Part shown: piece after piece, positions 6,822-13,126 of the stretch
How positions within the stretch are numbered: the first letter of the stretch is position 1
Layout of the letters: each line of letters opens with the position of its first letter
Assembly: GCA_028279995.1 (NCBI GenBank)
Contig: JANQMQ010000610.1
Location: forward strand, 1-16,242
Source: Candidatus Phaeomarinibacter sp.
Lineage (GTDB): Bacteria; Pseudomonadota; Alphaproteobacteria; CGMCC-115125
Length of the DNA: 16,242 bases
Reading direction: 5' to 3'
Position numbers and translations under genes: made by a program
Notes under the pieces: generated by a model
What the model saw: only the letters and a program-made list of their open reading frames with translations
What the model was told of the DNA's origin: nothing
Databases searched by the model: none

Positions 6822-8720
6822 ATGATGCAGCTATCCATGGCGCATTCCGCACAACGCGACCGCAGCCTTATGCGTGCTAGTTTCACAGCACTCGTTCTTG
6901 CGGGTCTTGTGGTTACCGTTGGAATGTCGAGCTTCCAGGAAAGCCACCATGCGGCCGGTACCGCAGAGCGCTACAGCGCCCAAGCCGGCCTGATCCGCAT
7001 ACCGCCGAACCCATCGGCACACATTCAAAAGATCCCACCGACAGATGCTGGACACTCGGGTGTCACCAGTGCCGACACACAATGCGCCGGAGCCGATAGT
7101 GATCCTGAAGCGTGCGTAAACAGATATGTCACCCGTTACATCGCGCAGCAGGGTGTCAACGTAGAAGAACAGTTTTGCTGGCTTAGTCCAGATGTGGTGA
7201 ACAGCACGTGCGGCAGCGCGAACATAACGAATGAAGCCCAATGCAGGGCATTGGTGGATCAACTTGTGAACACTCTCACCCAGGAGCGTGGAGCAATTGG
7301 TGTCGAGGCTGTGGGCAGCACCTGCAACGATCTCTACCGTGGCCAACTCGCTTGCTATCAGGTTTTTGATACGTTTGAAGCACGCGCACCGCAGCAGGTA
7401 GCAGCGGCGACGGCAGGACTGGCACAAGGTAGTCCGGCACGTTGGAAGTGCTGCACGGAAGATGATCCGCTGTGTAAGAGCGAAGCGCTAAAGGCAGTGG
7501 AAGCCGCTGCACCCAACGCCCTCGTGCAGTTGGCAAGCATCCGCCAAGACTATGTTGGGATTGACACAGCCCGAGGACAGACCAGCGTCACGAATGTGAA
7601 CCTCACAGAGACTGCGGGGAGTGCGTTTGCGGGAGGTGATACAAAGCAAGCCCCTGTTCATGGCGCGCAGAGCCAATCGATTGCAAACGATGCTCCAGCA
7701 GCACCCATCCCCGATGCTACAGTTGCAAGCGGCAACATTCAGCAACAACCAACTCTCACCACTGGAACCGGCATTACCTCACCAAGTGCCGCCATACCAT
7801 CAGCAGGTAGTCCCAACCCCGTTACTGCGCGTGCAAGCGGCCCCATTGCGCAATCCACCGGCGCCGGTGTGGGGCCGCTATCAGATAGTGGCAACCAGCG
7901 GCGTTACGAGAGCCTTCAGACCCCACAGGCGCAAGCCACGCAAGCACGCGCCGCAGCGGAGGCTTTCCGCCAGTTAAGTGTTGTCGAGCGGTTTGCACAT
8001 TTTATCGGCGGCACGCAACGCTTTGTGAGCTACCAAAGCCCCGAGGGAATAGTCATTGATGTGCCTGTGGTTGAGCAGCAACGCCGCAATGTGGTGTTTG
8101 TTCAAAGACATGACGCCCACATCCGCAGTATTGAAGACATTGCTCGTGACGCCGCCCGAAGTGATGTAGCTGCTGGGACACGTACCGAACACTATCTGCA
8201 CACCCTCAATGTGGTGGGTGGCCCCTACAGCAAGGGACGCGCCACCACCACGAACAGCTCTTTTGCTGCTATTCAGGACCTGGTGGTTGAGGGCGAGGCA
8301 GTAGCTGCGCTCTCAGTTGCGGAAGACACCGCCCAACGTGCAAAAAACACGGTGTACTGCCGTGTCGGCGAGACGAGCCGCTCGTGCATCGAACGGCGTG
8401 AGCAGGTGGCTGAAGAAGTGGAACGCGAAACCTTCGTTGCGGAGTTGGTGCGCCGAGATCTTCCCGTGAGTGCGGTTGAACACTTCGTCGCCGTCTATGA
8501 CGGCTGGGCAAATCCGAATGAGAGGCCCCCTGCATCGACGCCGGTCTTAGTGTCCGGTGCACTCAACCAGCCGGAAGATATTCAGAACGACACTGCAACG
8601 ACATCACAGCCACACTTGCTCGCGCGAGCATGGGACGGCATCACGAGAGGTGCAACACGCGCACTTGATGCATTACGTGCGTGGGTTGGTTTGGACCTAG
8701 ACCCGCAGGTCGAACAATAG
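6822..8720 (+). CDS. Large exported cysteine-rich protein of unknown function
   Basis: I do not recognise this 632-residue protein. A basic N-terminus (QRDRSLMR) is followed by a hydrophobic segment at about residues 20-37, which could be a signal peptide or a single anchor. Residues 88-218 hold ten cysteines (88, 98, 119, 130, 141, 168, 178, 210, 211, 218), including a CC pair, suggesting a disulphide-stabilised periplasmic domain. Residues about 250-380 are a low-complexity Ala/Ser/Thr/Pro/Gln/Gly linker. Residues about 385-570 look like a second folded domain, mostly helical and charged, with two further cysteines, and a short helical tail follows. The gene begins with tandem ATG codons at 6822 and 6825 and no clear ribosome binding site; ATGs at 6837 and 6870 are alternatives. 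Its size and export suggest an envelope or structural role for the element. It converges on the small secreted-protein gene. Confidence 0.75.
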   Translation: MMQLSMAHSAQRDRSLMRASFTALVLAGLVVTVGMSSFQESHHAAGTAERYSAQAGLIRIPPNPSAHIQKIPPTDAGHSGVTSADTQCAGADSDPEACVNRYVTRYIAQQGVNVEEQFCWLSPDVVNSTCGSANITNEAQCRALVDQLVNTLTQERGAIGVEAVGSTCNDLYRGQLACYQVFDTFEARAPQQVAAATAGLAQGSPARWKCCTEDDPLCKSEALKAVEAAAPNALVQLASIRQDYVGIDTARGQTSVTNVNLTETAGSAFAGGDTKQAPVHGAQSQSIANDAPAAPIPDATVASGNIQQQPTLTTGTGITSPSAAIPSAGSPNPVTARASGPIAQSTGAGVGPLSDSGNQRRYESLQTPQAQATQARAAAEAFRQLSVVERFAHFIGGTQRFVSYQSPEGIVIDVPVVEQQRRNVVFVQRHDAHIRSIEDIARDAARSDVAAGTRTEHYLHTLNVVGGPYSKGRATTTNSSFAAIQDLVVEGEAVAALSVAEDTAQRAKNTVYCRVGETSRSCIERREQVAEEVERETFVAELVRRDLPVSAVEHFVAVYDGWANPNERPPASTPVLVSGALNQPEDIQNDTATTSQPHLLARAWDGITRGATRALDALRAWVGLDLDPQVEQ

Positions 8721-8728
8721 ATAAGCCT

Positions 8729-8764
8729 AAAAAGAAAAAGGGAGCCGGTGGTGAACCGTCTCCC
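8729..8764 (-). terminator. Rho-independent terminator of the minus-strand cluster
   Basis: The hairpin at 8740-8764 has stems GGGAG/CTCCC and CGGT/ACCG, one mismatch and a five-base loop. On the minus strand it is followed by TTTTTCTTTTT (8739-8729). It lies between the convergent ends of the genes at 8720 and 8777. The stem may also slow plus-strand transcripts, but the T-rich tail is only on the minus side. Confidence 0.75.
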
Positions 8765-8776
8765 TGAGGTGTGCGC

Positions 8777-9058
8777 TCATTGTCTTTCTGAGAGGATGAC
8801 AAGCGCCGGACGCCGTTCGCCCATTGGCGGCAGACTGTCCTCGTGAACAGTCGTGTATTGCCGAATTGGCATTTCTGCATCGTATGGACAGTACAGAAAC
8901 TGGTCGACAACGAAGCACGCAGGGTCCTTCCCTATAAACTCGGCCTTAGTCCACAGATACGGATAGCTTTCCTGCCTCTCATCGGCGTTTACACCGACAA
9001 CGGCCAGTGCTCCTGCAACAACAAGCGCGAGCGCGAGGGTGTTACGAATACTCCTCAT
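8777..9058 (-). CDS. Small secreted protein of unknown function
   Basis: The 93-residue protein begins with a classic signal peptide: MRSIRN, a hydrophobic core of about residues 8-22 and a VNA cleavage site near residue 25. The mature part is only about 68 residues (DERQESYPYLWTKAEF ...) with two cysteines (48 and 57) that could form one disulphide. No family is recognised. ATG at 9058 has GGAAGG six bases upstream; the adjacent ATG at 9061 is too close to that site. A candidate promoter lies about 100 bases upstream and a strong terminator follows, so it may be transcribed alone or at the end of the RING-membrane cluster. Confidence 0.75.
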   Translation of the reverse strand: MRSIRNTLALALVVAGALAVVGVNADERQESYPYLWTKAEFIGKDPACFVVDQFLYCPYDAEMPIRQYTTVHEDSLPPMGERRPALVILSERQ

Positions 9059-9159
9059 CATACACCTTCCTTTCTTCTCCACACGGAGAGGAGCGAGCAC
9101 GAATGTGTCGTGTCCGTCCCTCTCCATGCGAGCGTCAAGAAAGGCTGACACCCTGCATG

Positions 9160-9206
9160 TATCGAACCACAGATATGCAGAAAGTCAAGGATATCACCGT
9201 ATACGG
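9160..9206 (-). promoter_or_regulatory. Candidate promoter and palindrome upstream of the small secreted protein
   Basis: Read on the minus strand, TTGACT (9188-9183) and TCGATA (9165-9160) are separated by 17 bases, matching a sigma-70 layout. The perfect 10-base palindrome CCGTATACGG lies just upstream at 9197-9206, flanked by TATCA and TGATA. The arrangement suggests a regulated promoter for the gene starting at 9058. Confidence 0.35.
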
Positions 9207-9254
9207 ATGATAGTGGTTTCAGCGTGTGCTGAACGAAACTGGCGTGATGTACCG

Positions 9255-9644
9255 TCATGCGCTTTGCTCACTGCGCGCAACTTCGGCGGGACTGTAGACG
9301 ACCCAAAACACTCTAAGGCTCCACGGCTTGAAGTCTGCGACGCTCAACACCGCCGGAAAGAGCCCGTTGAACCCATAAACAATGCAATCGCTCACAAAGG
9401 TGAGTGCCATTGGCACCACCAATGCCCAACGCATAGCAGAGAAGACTTTCGCTGCAAGATGCAGGAAACCCATGATGACCGTATGGCCCAATGTCCCGCT
9501 TATGAGCAGTTCCCACGCTTGGTATTCAGGCACTGCAGGTGGCACCAGCAGTGCCAGGACGATGCCAAAAGCTAAGCCTCGCGCAAGAGCGAGCTTCAGC
9601 GTGGCAGCCCATGCGATGTTGCCGGATGAGGTGTCTGCTGCCAT
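9255..9644 (-). CDS. Multi-pass membrane protein of unknown function
   Basis: The 129 residues contain three or four hydrophobic segments at about 16-36, 46-68, 72-93 and 106-118. A conserved-looking SGTLGHTVIMGFLHLAAK stretch lies in the second, and the C-terminus is short and charged. Two ATG codons occur in frame at 9650 and 9644. The second is preferred because AGGGG lies six bases before it, overlapping the stop of the RING-like gene upstream. The tight spacing implies co-transcription and probably translational coupling with the RING-like protein. Function unknown. Pairing with a cytoplasmic zinc protein suggests a membrane partner or anchor, which is inference. Confidence 0.7.
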   Translation of the reverse strand: MAADTSSGNIAWAATLKLALARGLAFGIVLALLVPPAVPEYQAWELLISGTLGHTVIMGFLHLAAKVFSAMRWALVVPMALTFVSDCIVYGFNGLFPAVLSVADFKPWSLRVFWVVYSPAEVARSEQSA

Positions 9645-9653
9645 TGCCATCCC

Positions 9654-9794
9654 CTACTTCAACTTAGTTTTGCAAAGGGGGCAGTTGGATATCCGGTGAC
9701 CGCAACTGGAGCACACGAAGTGTCCCCGATCACAGGATTTGCCCCCTCTGACGTCCTTACGAACACCACAGCTGTCGCAGGTACGTTTGCTCAT
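9654..9794 (-). CDS. RING-like zinc-finger small protein
   Basis: The 46-residue protein has eight metal-ligand residues: Cys6, Cys9, Cys21, His25, Cys28, Cys31, Cys38 and Cys41. The spacing C-X2-C-X11-C-X3-H-X2-C-X2-C-X6-C-X2-C falls within the RING-HC (C3HC4) consensus, and it ends with the CPLC motif common in RING fingers. Almost nothing lies outside the finger. ATG at 9794 is supported by GGAGG five bases upstream; an earlier in-frame ATG at 9836 lacks such a site. It heads a cluster with the membrane protein. Bacterial treble-clef zinc proteins with similar spacing exist, so a nucleic-acid-binding zinc protein is an alternative to ubiquitin-ligase-like binding. No E2 or ubiquitin-like partner is visible in the window. 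Confidence 0.75.
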   Translation of the reverse strand: MSKRTCDSCGVRKDVRGGKSCDRGHFVCSSCGHRISNCPLCKTKLK

Positions 9795-9863
9795 TATTTC
9801 CTCCGCCTCTGTATAGTTTGCTCTGCAACTATCCACACTCCGCGAAGGTCACACCTATACTAC

Positions 9864-9887
9864 CGAACAAAATTGCTAATATTGTTC
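9864..9887 (-). repeat. Inverted repeat copy 1 (invertible segment end or operator)
   Basis: The 24-base site starts CGAACAAAATTGCTAAT and ends TGTTC on the plus strand. It matches the reverse complement of the copy at 10007-10030 at 22 of 24 positions. Each copy is itself a partial palindrome with GAACA and TGTTC ends. Copy 1 lies 70 bases upstream of the RING-like gene. Confidence 0.85.
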
Positions 9888-9924
9888 AGTGGCGCACAAA
9901 GGCACGGATTTCATTAGCTTTTTA

Positions 9925-9953
9925 TTGCGAGCGACACCACGCTGCGGTATAGG
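9925..9953 (+). promoter_or_regulatory. Candidate promoter inside the segment between inverted repeats
   Basis: TTGCGA at 9925-9930 and TATAGG at 9948-9953 are separated by 17 bases; each matches four of six consensus bases. It points toward the tyrosine recombinase. The match is weak on its own and is noted because of its place between the inverted repeats. Confidence 0.3.
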
Positions 9954-10006
9954 TGACGAGCGTGTGTTCTTCGCAAAGCGCGTCACACAGCCCTTTGAGA
10001 GAGGGC

Positions 10007-10030
10007 GAACAGAATTAGCAATTTTGTTCG
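10007..10030 (+). repeat. Inverted repeat copy 2 (invertible segment end or operator)
   Basis: This copy holds ATTAGCAATTTTGTTCG on the plus strand, in the opposite orientation to copy 1, with two differences over 24 bases. It lies about 138 bases upstream of the tyrosine recombinase start. The sequence between the two copies is 119 bases (9888-10006). Confidence 0.85.
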
Positions 10031-10167
10031 CAGTGCGTGCCCTCAACGCTTCCCTCGTCATGCTCTTGATCGTTGCCTGAAACAGCAGGCCGCAGGTGTG
10101 CGCTGAGCACGTACGCCTGCGACAGACGTAGCGAGAGTTCACCATGCAACACCGTACGAGAGGGCGT

Positions 10168-10800
10168 ATGACCCTCTACACGCGCGCCGGCGCGCGCAAA
10201 TACACCAACGCCGATGAGCGACACCGCTTTATCCAAGCAGCACGTGCCGCCCTGCCGGAGATAGGTACCTTCTGTCTGATGCTCACCTATACCGGCTGCC
10301 GCCTCTCCGAAGGGCTGGCACTCACGGCACAAGACATTCAGATCAGCGCACACAGCATCGCGGTTAAGAGCCTGAAGAAACGCGATGCGGTCGTGGTGCG
10401 TGAGGTACCCGCACCGACACATCTGCTGGAGACCCTGGAAGCAACCCACCACATCAGCGACCGGCAAGCCGCCGGTGACACCACACCACTCTTTCCGTGG
10501 CATCGCACCCGCGCATGGGAAGTCGTGAAAGGGGTGATGGACGACGCGGGCATTGTCGGCGCACAAGCAATGCCTAAGGGGCTGCGACACGGCTTTGGGG
10601 TATGGGCGGCCATGAGCGCTGTACCCATCAATATCATTCAGCGCTGGCTTGGCCATGAGAATATCGCCACCACGGCAATCTATCTTGACGTTGTCGGCCC
10701 GGAGCAGTTGGCACTTGCCACTCGCATGTGGAACGGGGTGGACTGGAGGGGTGTGGCATACGAAATGCCCGCTACCCTCAGCTTGGAAAGCGGGCATTGA
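10168..10800 (+). CDS. Short tyrosine recombinase (catalytic domain only)
   Basis: This 210-residue phage-integrase-family protein lacks the usual N-terminal core-binding domain. Residues 41-48 YTGCRLSE carry catalytic Arg45, and Lys70/Lys71 may be the beta-hairpin lysine. Box II reads PKGLRHGF, with Lys137 in the place of the usual histidine and catalytic Arg140. WLGHENIATTAIY supplies His163 and the nucleophile Tyr172. It belongs to a widespread group of about 200-residue proteobacterial integrases that begin MTLYT-x-GARKY, which is why I chose ATG 10168 (preceded by GAGAGG) over the in-frame ATG at 10144. These proteins probably carry out DNA strand exchange in mobile elements, but their sites are not defined. 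The inverted repeats upstream are candidates. Confidence 0.9.
   Translation: MTLYTRAGARKYTNADERHRFIQAARAALPEIGTFCLMLTYTGCRLSEGLALTAQDIQISAHSIAVKSLKKRDAVVVREVPAPTHLLETLEATHHISDRQAAGDTTPLFPWHRTRAWEVVKGVMDDAGIVGAQAMPKGLRHGFGVWAAMSAVPINIIQRWLGHENIATTAIYLDVVGPEQLALATRMWNGVDWRGVAYEMPATLSLESGH
10764..10798. repeat. Perfect hairpin in the 3' end of the recombinase gene
   Basis: AATGCCCGCT at 10764-10773 and AGCGGGCATT at 10789-10798 are perfect 10-base arms around a 15-base loop. It covers the last codons of the recombinase. No T-run follows on the plus strand, so a terminator is not the obvious reading. Confidence 0.7.
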
Positions 10801-10825
10801 TCGAGACACTGTCTCTCGCGGTGTC

Positions 10826-11353
10826 CTAGCGCTGCTTGGCGAGCGTGCTGTAGTACGTGAAGGCCAGTGCAAACGCCTCAAAGAGCTTCATCTGATAGTG
10901 CTCAGTCTCCCAGAGCTTGCGTGCCTGTGGAACGCGGCGCGCTAACTCGGGGAGCTGCTTGGCAATAACGCGCGCAATCTCATGTTTGTTGGCGGCGCCA
11001 TAATACGCAAAGCAGGAGCGCACATCGGCTCGGCCATACTGGTGAACGGCGATGCGCTTGCGGCGTGCCAGTGATGCGCTGCGCCGGACGGCTTCAACGA
11101 TGCGCTCTGCAAAGCGGCCTGAGGTTGTACGGCACTCTTGAAGTACCAAGACGCTCGGCCGGTGACGCTCAAGAATGCGCCGCACGCGGGCAACGATATC
11201 CTGTGCAGCGTCATCACCAGTGATACGGGTGATGTAGTACGTTGACGGCAGAAGCACGTCATCAAAGACGGCAACACCAATACCCCGTGCGTTGATGTAG
11301 AGCGCAAGCACAATGGGGTCTTGTGACGCTCGGTGGTGTGCTGGGGTTCCCAT
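10826..11353 (-). CDS. RuvC-like RNase H-fold protein
   Basis: This 175-residue protein has the RuvC/Holliday-junction resolvase superfamily strand pattern. The first strand is VLALYINARGIGVAVFDD (residues 14-31), and PSVLVLQECRTTS (about 66-78) gives the central strand with Glu. YGRADVRSCF and the KHEIARVIA helix come next, followed by the C-terminal WETEHYQMKLFEAFALAFTYY, where acidic residues stand in for the terminal DxxD. The first-strand aspartate of canonical RuvC appears to be replaced by tyrosine, so normal two-metal catalysis is doubtful. It converges on the tyrosine recombinase, with only 25 bases between their ends. The start lacks a clear ribosome binding site. A role in junction processing or recombination of the element is inferred from fold and context. 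Confidence 0.7.
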   Translation of the reverse strand: MGTPAHHRASQDPIVLALYINARGIGVAVFDDVLLPSTYYITRITGDDAAQDIVARVRRILERHRPSVLVLQECRTTSGRFAERIVEAVRRSASLARRKRIAVHQYGRADVRSCFAYYGAANKHEIARVIAKQLPELARRVPQARKLWETEHYQMKLFEAFALAFTYYSTLAKQR

Positions 11354-11528
11354 AGTGTGTGATGCGTGGATTGGCTGCTAAAGCATCGACCAACACGTTT
11401 GAGAAAGCGCAGCATCACCTGTGCGGGCTACGGTCTAGCTTGCCTCATACAGGTATGAACGCTTTACGGCATCGGGCACTCGTTGAACGTGTTGTGCGTA
11501 GGGTAACAGGTGTGGGCCGAGGCGACTT

Positions 11529-11549
11529 GGTGCCCTTATGGGGGGCACC
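11529..11549. repeat. 7-base-arm hairpin upstream of the RuvC-like gene
   Basis: GGTGCCC at 11529-11535 and GGGCACC at 11543-11549 are perfectly complementary around seven bases. It lies in the 260-base interval between the terminator of the DUF3768 gene and the RuvC-like gene. It may structure the leader of the latter or bind a protein. No T-run is present. Confidence 0.5.
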
Positions 11550-11567
11550 GCACCTTTGTGTCGACAA

Positions 11568-11600
11568 TGAAAAAAGAAATGCCCCGCACTAGGCGGGGCA
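11568..11600 (-). terminator. Rho-independent terminator of the ATPase-DUF3768 operon
   Basis: GCCCCGC (11581-11587) pairs with GCGGGGC (11593-11599) around ACTAG, and one more A-T pair closes the stem. On the minus strand the stem is followed by ATTTCTTTTTTC (11579-11568). It sits just past the DUF3768 stop codon. Confidence 0.85.
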
Positions 11601-11612
11601 AGGAACCGAAGG

Positions 11613-11948
11613 TTAGTACTCACTGGCGAGCATGATCGTCAGCACCCGTCGCGTCACCGTTTGATCCGCAGGGTTTGGCGAACCATGCCTCAATTTCAGA
11701 TCATAACAATCGATCTTCCAAAAGAGTTTTTCACCTTCAATCTCGAAGGCACCGAAGTCGTGCTCTTGATAGGGGTCATTGTCCCCATTGAATGTCTCAA
11801 AGGTACGTACTGCGCTCAATGCTGCTAACTCGAACGCTGCGCCATAGGCACGAATACCTGCTGTCACATAGACGCTACCCCCTCGAAACGTGGTGCGGAA
11901 CGCGTCATTCAAACGCGCAATCACCTGGACCTTCTCTTCATCAACCAC
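11613..11948 (-). CDS. DUF3768 family protein
   Basis: The 111-residue protein matches my recollection of DUF3768: IARLNDAFRTTF near the N-terminus, GGSVYVTAGI, then the diagnostic DPYQEHDFGAFEIEGEKLFWKIDCYD, and PADQTVTRRVLTIMLASEY at the end. The family is common on alphaproteobacterial plasmids and genomic islands; its function is unknown. A GTG start at 11948 is chosen because GGAGG lies six bases before it. The longer frame to ATG 11999 has no such site and adds an unconserved basic stretch. It follows the ATPase gene by 73 bases on the same strand and ends at a strong terminator, so the two form an operon. Confidence 0.85.
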   Translation of the reverse strand: MVDEEKVQVIARLNDAFRTTFRGGSVYVTAGIRAYGAAFELAALSAVRTFETFNGDNDPYQEHDFGAFEIEGEKLFWKIDCYDLKLRHGSPNPADQTVTRRVLTIMLASEY

Positions 11949-12021
11949 TGTATTCCTCCGTGGTGCTCTGCCAGTGCTGAACCATTTCAGCGCTGGCATG
12001 CATCACCGAGGGACCATTCGC

Positions 12022-13083
12022 TTATGGGTCGCCGCACTCCCAGATGTAATCGTCCTGCAAGTGAGTGATCGCAGCGTGCTCAACTATTGCCTCATAGAGC
12101 GCGGCACGCTCATCCTCGTCTTCAATGATTGAGAGGAGCGGCAACGCCACCTGGTTGAGGCGCGGCGCATATGTCCGATCAAGTAGCGTCTCGTTCGGGC
12201 TGTGCTTCGCCCAGGTATCAAAGCGGTAGCGTAGGAGCTTATTGCGCAAGTCGAGTGCGGCACGTGGGAAACTGCTGGGTAGATGCACTGGCATGTCATC
12301 AGACAGTCGGCTTGTGCGCATCGTTTCCGTGAGAAAGCGGCTCTCTAAGCCACGATCAGCATAGCGTCCGCGCATGGCCACGAGCTTGGGGCTGAAGACG
12401 GCAAAGGCACGTGGTTCAAACTCACGCTGGCGCATCACCTGCGCCCTGAGTACCGGCATTCCGCGTATGTTGCCGTTGTTGAGCACCTTTGCCATGTCGG
12501 CAGTTTCGTCTGAGAAGCGAAAATCCGCTTCATCGACAATCAGTGTCCCACCAATGCTGTCCAACAAATGGAAGACAGCTGAAGTGCTTGACGCACCACT
12601 GGCAAAGAGTGGCCGATAGCAGATTGGCCCCACCACTTGCAGGAAGCGCGTCTTGCCTGAACCAAAGTCACCCTGCACCCGCAGATACGGAAGCTCATTG
12701 AAAGCATCGAAGACCCAGGTGAGTAGGACATACGCCCGGACGATACGTGCAAAGCTCTCTGAGAGGGCAACATAGGTGGAGATGAAGGTGTGGATCTCCG
12801 AAAGCAAGTCCTGTTGTGAGTCATAGGCTTCATGCCAGCTGGGGAGCAATACGACTTCATTGGCAATCAGACTGTTATCCGCCTGAAACGGCACCCGTAC
12901 GCGACCAGCGTCATCGACAAACCACTCGACGGGGCGGCAGGTGCCCTGCTCCCACAGGGCAAAGCGTGTGGCACTCCTATCAAGCGTACGGACTAGCTCA
13001 ATGACTGATCCGTTACTCAAAATGGCCGATGTGGCGGGTGTTACCCGCACCGTCGGTTGCCTTCGCTTCTTTGCCGCTGACAT
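12022..13083 (-). CDS. P-loop ATPase, helicase-like, of mobile elements
   Basis: The protein has 353 residues. Walker A is GDFGSGKT at 138-145 and Walker B is LIVDEAD at 181-187. A sensor-like stretch SPKLVAMRGRYADRGLESRFLTE follows, with conserved arginines suited to an arginine finger. The pattern GSGKTRFLQVVGPICYRPLFASGASSTSAVFHLLD resembles ATPases of DUF3631-like and D5/superfamily-3-like helicases in plasmids and phages, but I cannot fix the exact family. About 130 residues precede the P-loop and contain no primase motif that I recognise. ATG 13083 is used although no ribosome binding site is clear. As the only helicase-like gene it is the best candidate for replication or processing of the element, acting with DUF3768 in its operon. 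Confidence 0.8.
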   Translation of the reverse strand: MSAAKKRRQPTVRVTPATSAILSNGSVIELVRTLDRSATRFALWEQGTCRPVEWFVDDAGRVRVPFQADNSLIANEVVLLPSWHEAYDSQQDLLSEIHTFISTYVALSESFARIVRAYVLLTWVFDAFNELPYLRVQGDFGSGKTRFLQVVGPICYRPLFASGASSTSAVFHLLDSIGGTLIVDEADFRFSDETADMAKVLNNGNIRGMPVLRAQVMRQREFEPRAFAVFSPKLVAMRGRYADRGLESRFLTETMRTSRLSDDMPVHLPSSFPRAALDLRNKLLRYRFDTWAKHSPNETLLDRTYAPRLNQVALPLLSIIEDEDERAALYEAIVEHAAITHLQDDYIWECGDP

Positions 13084-13126
13084 GGGAGAAGCCTAGCGCG
13101 TCGAGCGCAAAGCTGTAGGCGCCTTC

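Noticed and set aside
9864..9887. LexA (SOS) box
   Set aside because: GAAC and GTTC are separated by 15 bases, unlike the spacing known for alphaproteobacterial or Gram-positive LexA sites.
9889..10080. 63-codon frame between the inverted repeats and the tyrosine recombinase
   Set aside because: It spans the second repeat and the candidate promoter, has no start signal and resembles no protein family.
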